Origin: Nephrocerus scutellatus
Lineage: Eukaryota; Arthropoda; Insecta; Diptera; Pipunculidae
DNA: 64,000 nucleotides
Assembly (NCBI GenBank): GCA_947095585.1
Contig: OX352762.1
Location: 121,302,930-121,366,929, forward strand
Reading direction: 5' to 3'
Shown piece by piece: positions 57,185 to 64,000 of this stretch (positions within the stretch are counted from its first letter, which is position 1; every line of letters begins with the position of its first letter). Made by a program: the position numbers and the translations under genes. A model generated the notes under the pieces. It ran no database searches and had not been told where the DNA came from. It saw only the letters and a program-made list of their open reading frames with translations.

Positions 57185-57300
57185 AGTCAATGTCAATCAG
57201 CCAAAAACTTTAGACAACATCAAACGTGAAATTGCCGGCATATCACCAAATTTATGCGAAAAAGTCATGAAAAATTGGATTTAGAGCAATCACTCAGCAC
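57185..57300 (+). pseudogene. Mariner-like transposase C-terminal fragment
   Basis: The frame reads VNQPKTLDNIKREIAGISPN, then LCEKVMKNWI and a stop. This is the C-terminal block of a Tc1/mariner-superfamily transposase ('V--P-T---L--NI---I-EI-P-LC-KVI-NW'). Upstream catalytic parts are absent. Confidence 0.55.
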
Positions 57301-57381
57301 TTCAAGAGAAGAGAGTTCTTGTCTTCAAGAAAAAGTTAGAAATCAAATTGAACACCAATAAGGAAATCAGGACTGCAACTA

Positions 57382-58080
57382 AATCATCATCATATTTGGC
57401 TTTATAACCGGGGTTCGGTTCTGGCCTCTCGCAAAAAGTCTCTCCACCGGTCCCGATTTCGAGCCGATGTCATCCAGTTTGGCATACCTAAACTCTGGGC
57501 GTCCTGGTCTACGCCATCCTTCCAGCGTAGGTTTGGCCGGCCTCGCTGTCCTGTTCCATAAATCCTACCACAAAGGACTTTCCGAGCTTTCATGCGAGCT
57601 AGGTGTCCTGCCCACCGGAGCCTACCGAGCTTAATTTTCTTCACGATGTTGACATCGCGGTAACGCTCGTAGACCTCATCATTATAAAGTCTCCAGAATC
57701 GTCCTTCCTTACATACGGGGCTAACAATTCTCCGTAAGACTTTTCTCTCAAACGCGGCTAAGAGATCAGAATGCTTTTTGCTAAGCACCCAAGTCTCGGA
57801 TCCATATGTAAGTACTGGTATGACCTTTGTCTTATGTACCAGCAGCTTGGATGTTATGGGTTAAATTCCTAGATTTGAAGAGTCTTTAAGCAACCGTGCG
57901 TGTATTTCTGGTTCCATGCTGTTATCGGCTGCTACAGTTGACCTATGATAGTTAAAGGATTGCACTACTTAAAATTCGCGCTCCACTATTTGAATTGAGG
58001 GACCAATGTTGGATCTTCTACTCGCAAACGTGGCCACCATGTACTTTGTTTTGCTCTAATTTATGTGCAGCACCAGATTT
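57382..58080 (-). pseudogene. RTE-like LINE C-terminal domain and 3' end
   Basis: A minus-strand ORF of 128 residues (57402-57788) encodes LLAAFERKVLRRIVSPVCKE, YNDEVYERYRDVNIVKKIKL, GRLRWAGHLARM, then GRPNLRWKDGVDQDAQSLGM and RNRDRWRDFLREA. This is the WAGH-RM / GRP--RW-D domain at the C-terminus of RTE-like LINEs. Upstream to about 58080 the sequence encodes LLVHKTKVIPVLTYGSETWV, the preceding block. The 3' end has an (ATG)n-type tail in the minus sense at about 57385. This part is well preserved, but the RT is missing. Confidence 0.82.
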
Positions 58081-59609
58081 CGTGCCGCCTGCTCGGATGA
58101 AAGGGAAAGATGATCGGATGATGGGTAATTTGGGTAGTAATATTGGACAGAATGAGATCAATAATAGTAGTAGATGGAAAGATTCTTGCAGCAGTGGGAA
58201 TATACGGGCGATTTGGTTAATGTAGGACAGAGAAATATTCGAAAGAATGTCCCTTTGTTTTAAGCTATTATTAATCTTATCTCAAGAGAACCTTAACAGC
58301 ACTATAAGGAGTCGACATTTTGTATCACTTCATTTATAGACACGCCTTCATTTCTATCTTGTCAATTATTATTCAACGCAACTTTCTTCATTTGACGCAG
58401 TAAATATATTTTTAGAAGGATGGCCAGTTTTTCCTCAAAGCTCAAAGCATTGCCCTCTGATGGAATAGAGAGTTTAGAGTAGAGTTTCGAATCAATGAAT
58501 AACTACGATCGGTTCCGGTTACGCTTTTTTTGGGCAAAATACTCGTATTTTCAGATTTCAATTTATAATTAATTTTTTTCTCCGACGGACAATGGGAATT
58601 ATGCTACAAGTCCAATGCGAAAAACATATTCACGAGTGACACATCAAACTTCATTAAGTCAACAAACAAAATCATTTAAATTTAACGGTCGCGTACATCA
58701 TTATGGCGTATTTCATTTTAATTTATTGCATTGATGTGGTTGTGATATTAATAATTTTTGTTAATATAGCTTGTATATGATGAAGTAATACTAGAATTGA
58801 GCCATTTGCTTAAATGTATTCCATCAAATTTCAATAAATCCTTGAGAGACTTAACAAAGAAGATATTAGAGTTGTGATGATGAAAATATTTGACAATCAA
58901 TAATTCTTCGTGTAAATTAAGGAGTGTTTCATGACTTCTATGACTTCTAGAGTAGTTAAGTTTTGCCAGGATAATTCTGATCGTTGGTCCTAAACGCAAC
59001 ATTTTGATTAATGTGAAAAGGACATCCCTCAACGGCTTAATAGTAGCCATTACATCAGCTATTAATAGAATGTGTGGCTGTCTGTGAGAGCTTTATGTAG
59101 AGAAAAGAGACAATCCAACATCCCAATTAAAGTGAAACGGAGACAATATAGTAGTAGTAAGCCAAATTTCAATTACCGCCTACAACGCGCTCTGATAAGG
59201 ACATGTATTTGCCTGCCATCACGGGAAAGTGATCCGAGTCATCGAAAGGATAGTATCACAAAGGCATTGATATCATGCGTGTAGAATTCCAAGGATTGGA
59301 AGGGGTCTTTATTTGCTTAAATAGAACTTACTGATGGGCTAACTGTCAAACAAACTGTCATCCTGTGCTCACTTTTCATATTTGTTATCAGTATACCCCG
59401 GCAAATTATCGCAAATAGACTCACGCTTAAACAACGCTACCAAATTATCCAAATTTACTTTGAAATTATGACGCTCATAATCGTCCATCTGAGCAAGCCA
59501 TCCGTCGAGCTGAGAATATATTTCGAACCACATACTGAGACCAATCCACAAAAGACCCTACAGCCTGCATTATATCCATGAAAATGCACCGTTTGGTTCG
59601 GTTTACTTG
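58081..59609. other. Intergenic, no gene recognised
   Basis: Minus-strand ORFs at 58748-59050 and 59369-59551 show no domain I recognise. Confidence 0.4.
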
Positions 59610-59700
59610 CTAGTTGCATCATCGGACCTTATTTCTTCAAATATGAGGCCGGAGTTCGCGTTTAAGTCAATGGTGATCGTCACCGCACCGTAGATATGAT
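59610..59700 (+). pseudogene. Mariner-like transposase core fragment
   Basis: The frame reads GCIIGPYFFKYEAGVRV, a stop, then VNGDRHRTV. This matches the 'IGP-FF---G--V-VNG-RY--M' block of a mariner-type transposase widespread in flies. Only about 30 residues are left. Confidence 0.55.
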
Positions 59701-60035
59701 ATGGATGACATTGATCCGGGCTTACAAAATACCCGATATAAGATACTATCACAAAAATCAAGCGTGCTGCACCTCAACGGGACCAACGCCAGGTTTTCAA
59801 AACCAGAAACTTTAAAAGAAAAGACTTTCGCTAGAAGGATTTCATAGACCAGAGGATGCCTAGAGTTTTGCGATGTCAAAGTAGACGACATCGGCTCATA
59901 ATAAAGACCGTTGCGATATCTTATTTGTGTGTTGTTGAGTCAAAGAAAAGAAAATGGTTCTGAACAAAACTACGATAGTAGATTAAAGAGTTCACAGCCC
60001 CCTTTAAAAATAGTTTTAATTCTAACTATTCTATA
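59701..60035. other. No gene recognised
   Basis: A 74-residue minus ORF (59667-59891) has no known motif. It may be transposon debris. Confidence 0.35.
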
Positions 60036-60294
60036 ATAATAATAATATTTGGCGCGACAGACCGTTGCGGTCCAAGGCCCGCATTTGGACACAAATGAAA
60101 GGAGCCTACAATTTAAAGTTGGATCTGAACGGCGAATTGAGAAGTTTTCCGTGACAAGTTATTACTCTCGGAACGTTTGTCACCTATTCGCGAGAGGTGG
60201 GATACCGTGAAAAATACTTGTGGTCTTACTGGGATTCGAACCACGAACCCCTGCTCAGTAGCCATGCGCTTTTCCACTTAGCCACGACGCCCAC
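60036..60294 (-). mobile_element. tRNA-derived SINE, complete copy with ATT tail
   Basis: On the minus strand it starts at about 60294 with GGGCGTCGTGGCTAAGTGG (A box), then GTGGTTCGAATCCCAGTAAG (a canonical B box GGTTCGAATCC). The body includes TTTTTCACGGTATCCCACCT and the conserved GGTCTGTCGCGCC, and it ends with (ATT)n. Length about 259 bp. The internal pol III promoter and short-repeat tail define a tRNA-derived SINE mobilised by a LINE. This copy has the best-preserved head in the window. Confidence 0.85.
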
Positions 60295-60414
60295 AAATTC
60301 TATAGCTTCCCGTTTTATTACCTAACATTCCAAGAGTGACTAAACGATGTTCTATTTCAGAGTTAAGTTCGGGTCACACACGTGCTAAATAGAACTCATA
60401 GCTGTTTAAAAGTG

Positions 60415-60700
60415 TGTAACCGCATTCAAACGTGGACGAGAGAATGTTGAAGATGTTTTACGTAGTGGAAGACCGAAGATTGAAGATAAGAGAGATATCT
60501 GATTTGGTCAGCATTTGGTATGAATGGATTCAAAATCATTCAAAACTAATTTGAATTCTTCAAGCCTATTGCAAGACAGGTTCCGCAACTGATCTCAGTG
60601 GAACAAAAAGCAATCGACTGACACTGGCTTGCGACTGTTTGGAGCTATTTCAAAGCGATCCATAGGATTTTTCGGCCAGATTTTTAAGACAACAGATGAG
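60415..60700 (+). pseudogene. Mariner-like transposase fragment
   Basis: Frame pieces read NVEDVLRSGRPKIEDKRDI (the linker after the DNA-binding domain, with 'D--RSGRP') and ARQVPQLISVEQKAIDWHWL, similar to the 'R-VP--L---QK--R' segment before the first catalytic Asp. The two are separated by a frameshift. It may belong to the same family as the fragments at 57185 and 59610. Confidence 0.5.
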
Positions 60701-60809
60701 TTCTCTTTGCCATGATAATACGTCGCGTTTTAAAATCTTCAAAAGTCAAACAATTAACTCGGATTAGTGATATTTTGCGACGGTTGCTAGAGGAAATACA
60801 TAAAAGACC

Positions 60810-61310
60810 GCTATTAAGGGTTATTTTGATGGTTTTTAAATCCAGCCTGTACGGTTCAAGTACGAAATTAGTTTATTAATCTTCTGTACCGACTGTACTC
60901 TCATAGGTCGGTAAAAAATCGTATGCCCAAAGTGCGGAATGAGGAAGATAGTGGATAAGATTTTCTTTTCTACCTCCTTACATCAACTGCAGAAGGTTTT
61001 AACCGTCCAGTAACCCATACTGATAGCTACAACTCTGGCAATATCCTTTCAAAATCTTGATATCAATTCGGTAATTCTCCTTTTACTGTAGGACGGCCAT
61101 AACGCTCTTGATATGGCGCAGTTTGTCAGACTGCTCCAGTAAAGTTAGTAGTAAAGAAAGAGATAATTTGTTTTTTGACTGAGCTTATGGGACAGCAAAC
61201 TCTTTCCATTTAACCAGTGTCCATAGTTACGGCCTTCTTTTTCACGTCAAATGGCATAGTTACTTCTGCCGTAGGTGCCGGGACATACTGTCATAGAAGA
61301 CAACGAACCA
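60810..61310 (-). pseudogene. LINE 3' fragment, second copy of the 16-kb family
   Basis: Collinear with 16050-16560: a shared TTTTTAAATCCA block, AACTCTGGCAATATCCT, and CTTGATATCAATTCGGTAAT versus TTGATATTAACTCTGTGGTG. The minus frame near 61270 reads VCPGTYGR, a mutated RNase H VPGH block. Non-coding now. Confidence 0.55.
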
Positions 61311-61317
61311 GCGAATA

Positions 61318-61680
61318 GGAAACTACGCATGTAGGGCCAGAACCATCTTGTGGCATAGGTTACCACATAGCGCGGGAACAGATACGCAGAATAGGTACAT
61401 CAGATGCTGGGATAATCTTCCAGGACTACGGCAAGCAAAAGTTGGGGAGCTATTAACCAAAGAGTTCTGGCTTGATATTGGGTCTAAGCAGAACAATTTC
61501 ATTATAATTATGGGGTTCCTAAAAGGACATTGTAGACTAAAAGAACACCTAAAGCAATTAAGAATATAAGAGAATGGCACCTGCAGACTGAGCGAAAAAG
61601 GGGAGGCGATTCCGTGTCATCTTCTCAATGAATGCACCAGCACAAGTATCAGGGAAGTTCAATAGATCCGCATGGTTCGC
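61318..61680 (+). pseudogene. LINE C-terminal TGHC/CCHC-region fragment
   Basis: The plus frame reads FLKGHCRLKEHLKQLRI, then a stop, GTCRLSEKGEAIPCHLLNEC and a tail. This resembles the C-terminal block 'LTGHC-L--HL--LGI...C-LC-E--ET--HLLCEC' of RNase H-type LINEs, with the knuckle mutated. It lies between two minus-strand LINE fragments, so the local arrangement is rearranged. Confidence 0.55.
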
Positions 61681-61699
61681 AGTGCTACCTACTATACTT

Positions 61700-62170
61700 C
61701 AACACACCTCTTTTCTTATCAACATCACCATCATCATTCGCCGTCGTTTCAACTTCCTCTGGTCGGAAACTCGATACCAAATGTGTAGTTAAAGCTTAGT
61801 TTGGAGATTCAGTAGTCTGAGGAATATGGTATCATACCTTCTGGTACTGCATGCAGTGCTCTTATGGTCTGGTAACAAACCACCCAGATTCTCTGAGTTA
61901 TACTTCGTGAATTACTCTCGTTTCGCGTGATATCGCTCCGTTAGATGATGGTATCATGCCCGTATGGTAACAAACCACCCAAAATCTCTGAGTCGTACTA
62001 CACTGCATGTCGCAACATACATACTTGATAAATATAATAGGTGCAAGATGGTGGTAAGGGCATCGGTCGGACAAGACCGAAGAGCATCTGTGATGCCTAC
62101 TGCTGCTGATCGCTGTAATCTGCTGAGTTTGGTGGCGTTATACTTCTTCTTCATCGCTGGCCATCAGACC
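61700..62170 (-). pseudogene. LINE post-RT fragment
   Basis: The minus frame (62154-61954) reads KLSRLQRSAAVGITDALRSC, then PTDALTTILHLL and YVATCSVVR. This is the conserved segment after the RT in RNase H-bearing LINEs, the same family as 17080-17560. An internal duplication repeats GGTAACAAACCACCCA at about 61872 and 61967. Confidence 0.65.
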
Positions 62171-63030
62171 AATGACCGATGGGATGAAAAATATTCTCAA
62201 CGAATGAAGAGCTTAAAGCTGCATTATGCTTAGAGGTGATTATGTTGATAAATCAAATCATTTCGTAAACTTCCAAGCTTCTTTCTAAGTCAGGCCGCGA
62301 ACTTTTTCACACAAAATCGAAGTTTTTTCCATTTTCAGGGCGTTCTTTTTGTTGTTCCTTTATTTTGATTTCTTGAACCCTTGATATAAAGCCAGAGAGT
62401 CCAGTATTCTGACATCTAATTGATGGGCTTAAAGTCGTAACTAAAACTGAAAAACTGGTCAAAGGGTATATTCTTCATGTCAAAGTTTGAACTGTTTCAA
62501 TGGCTCAGATGCAAATAAGTAGGTGAAAGTGCAGGCAAAAAAAAACAACCAACCAAGCACTAAAAACTACTGCACTAAGGAATTCCAATTAGAAATTCCA
62601 TCTTGGAATGGCAAGGACTGGCTGATAATAAAAATTAAAATCAGCAAAGATAACAATTGAAGAATGTGTTGTGTTGCATTTGGCTTCAAAAATTAGAGCA
62701 ATTAATATTTTACGATTAACGATCTACGGCATACTCGTATACATACCTTTGCAAATGATAAGGAAATTAATACTTTTCTCAATCATAGACGAGCGTTTCA
62801 TTTTGTAGATACAGCCACAGACACACACTCTTCTATCTTATCGCTCTCGATGTTAACAAAAATTCTTTTCTGCTTTGTTTTGTTTGTTTTCCTTAAAATG
62901 CAATCTTTAATTAGCCCAGAGTGGATGTTTTGTTTTTAACAATTAATTACGATGTTTTTCTTCTGTGTCATAGACACACAATTTCCAAGGCTGCCATAGA
63001 ACAGTTGAGTCGGAAATTATTCGTACATCG
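62171..63030. other. Intergenic, no gene recognised
   Basis: AT-rich DNA with no supported feature. Confidence 0.4.
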
Positions 63031-63180
63031 GTTACACACAAAAAAAACAACCCATAACAATTTAATTTTTTTTATGTAAATTCTCTAATAACTAAATGAC
63101 AGAATGTTGTGACTTGTTGTTCAATGCGTAGATCGACCGTCGACGCCAAACGCCTTTTCCACTATAAACTAAAATAGGTG
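63031..63180 (+). mobile_element. Minisatellite-bearing element, left-end fragment
   Basis: AAACAACCCATAACAATTTA then TAAATTCTCTAAT matches the family left end. The following AATGACAGAATGTTGTGACT is similar to 35535-35560 inside the copy at 35264. It is cut at 63180 by the copia LTR. Confidence 0.6.
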
Positions 63181-63181
63181 G

Positions 63182-63414
63182 TGTTGGATAACGTAGTTTA
63201 AATTCAATTTAATTAGTATTATTGTTAATAGATGGCGACAATAGTGAAAAGTTAAAGCTAAAAGTAGTTCGACTTTTCAGTATGTTATGTTTTTGTTTCA
63301 CTTCCTCCTTGTTCATATTGCAAACATCACGCATTATACAATTATAATAAAAGTTATTTTGTTTAATCGGTAATATATATTAATCATCGGTCTTTTTATT
63401 TATATAATCTAACA
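63182..63414 (+). mobile_element. Ty1/copia 5' LTR
   Basis: The 233-bp segment begins TGTTGG and ends CTAACA, with TGTT/AACA terminal inversions. It is followed directly by the primer-binding site. The preceding 5 bp, AGGTG, would be one half of the target duplication; the other half is outside the window. The middle is AT-rich, as in insect copia LTRs. Confidence 0.75.
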
Positions 63415-63428
63415 GGTTATGGGCCCAG
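63415..63428 (+). promoter_or_regulatory. Copia-type primer-binding site
   Basis: GGTTATGGGCCCAG directly follows the LTR. This is the classical copia-type site, known to pair with an internal part of initiator tRNA-Met (a half-tRNA primer) and not with the tRNA 3' end. Confidence 0.8.
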
Positions 63429-63501
63429 TTGACCCAAGCAAAGAAAATTTTTAAATATATAATTTGTTAATTGTGTCTACTGCGGTGTAAAGGAAAATAA
63501 A

Positions 63502-64000
63502 ATGTCTACCGAAATAAAATATCATTTCGATAAATTAAACAACGATAACTATTTCAATTGGAAATTACGAATGCAATTGTTAATGCAAAAAGAAAATTCG
63601 TGGACGGCGATTATATCTGATGCTCCAGAACCAATAACACCTGAATGGACAAAGGCAAACACGAATGCAGTTTCGAGTATTGGATTAAATATCGAGGACA
63701 GTCAATTTGTGCATATAAGAGACCATTTAACATCTGCTAAATCGATGTGGAACGCATTAATGGAATATCACGAAAAAAGTGCAGGTAGTAATAGCGTTCA
63801 ATTAATTAAAGAAATTTGCACACGTAAACTCGATGAAGGTGGCAACATGGAGAAGCATATTCATTGGCTGACAGATATGTTTCAAAGGATAGATGCACTC
63901 GGTGAAGAGAAATTGTCTGAAAAATGGCAGATCGGTCTATTGTTTGGACAACTACCATGCAGCTATGATACTGTGGTTACAGCGCTACAAACACAAAAAG
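63502..64000 (+). CDS. Ty1/copia gag N-terminus, runs off window
   Basis: The ORF starts at ATG 63502 and stays open for 166 codons to the window edge. It begins MSTEIKYHFDKLNNDNYFNW, with the F-KL-G/N-NY-NWK-RM--LL motif of copia-type gag (UBN2/DUF4219-like). It continues with SAKSMWNALMEYHEK and LDEGGNMEKHIHWLTDMFQR, characteristic of the gag capsid region, and LPCSYDTVVTAL. It lies about 75 bp after the primer-binding site, with a short leader. No stop or frameshift is seen, so the copy may be young. Protease, integrase and RT should follow outside the window. Confidence 0.85.
   Translation, partial: MSTEIKYHFDKLNNDNYFNWKLRMQLLMQKENSWTAIISDAPEPITPEWTKANTNAVSSIGLNIEDSQFVHIRDHLTSAKSMWNALMEYHEKSAGSNSVQLIKEICTRKLDEGGNMEKHIHWLTDMFQRIDALGEEKLSEKWQIGLLFGQLPCSYDTVVTALQTQK

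Noticed and set aside
60220..60294. tRNA gene (A and B boxes on the minus strand)
   Set aside because: The boxes are the head of a SINE: the tRNA fold is not completed and the same sequence with SINE body and ATT tail recurs at 38830-39121.

Overview
This window looks like a repeat-dense intergenic region of a higher dipteran (fly) genome. It is AT-rich and full of decayed insect-type transposons. The only recognisable host gene is a U2 snRNA gene whose sequence, from memory, closely resembles Drosophila U2 and which has an insect-type PSEA promoter element. I see no intact host protein-coding gene. Most open frames are short chance ORFs or pieces of transposon proteins.

The centrepiece is at 43415-47520. 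A U2 snRNA gene (promoter 43415-43435, U2 nt 1-33 at 43477-43509, the rest at 47370-47520) is split by an apparently full-length, uninterrupted non-LTR retrotransposon of about 3.86 kb. Its single 1127-residue ORF (43889-47272) has two N-terminal C2H2 zinc fingers, a reverse transcriptase with YADD, a CCHC knuckle and a PD-(D/E)XK-like restriction-type endonuclease. This is the R2/NeSL architecture, but the target is U2, inside the branch-point recognition sequence GTAGTA. A perfect 71-bp inverted repeat with a 9-nt loop sits exactly at the 5' junction. The 3' junction has no poly(A) and no obvious target duplication.

Layout. 0-9 kb: LINE debris, including tandemly duplicated RT fragments, a Ty3/gypsy 3' end with LTR, and a ~140-bp minisatellite. 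9-16 kb: mostly unique AT-rich DNA with a degenerate minisatellite. 16-24 kb: several RNase H-bearing LINE fragments, a tRNA-derived SINE and an inverted RTE-like LINE copy. 25.2-26.3 kb: a complete non-autonomous hAT element with an 8-bp duplication. 27.4-32 kb: endonuclease, RNase H and RT fragments of LINEs. 34.2-36.4 kb: a DD37D (maT-like) mariner interrupted by a minisatellite-bearing element. 38.8-41.7 kb: SINE, LINE pieces and another minisatellite-bearing element. 43.4-47.5 kb: the U2 gene with its retrotransposon. 47.9-51 kb: more copies of the minisatellite-bearing element, two of them tail to tail. 51-53.6 kb: the second RTE-like LINE, with an RNase H LINE fragment nested in it. 54.6-55.5 kb: a possible promoter and 5' exon. 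57-62.2 kb: mariner, LINE and SINE fragments. 63.2-64 kb: the 5' LTR, primer-binding site and gag start of a Ty1/copia element that runs off the window.

Functionally, only the U2-inserted element (ORF intact) and the copia element (gag open to the window edge) look potentially competent. The rest is a nested record of past insertions.
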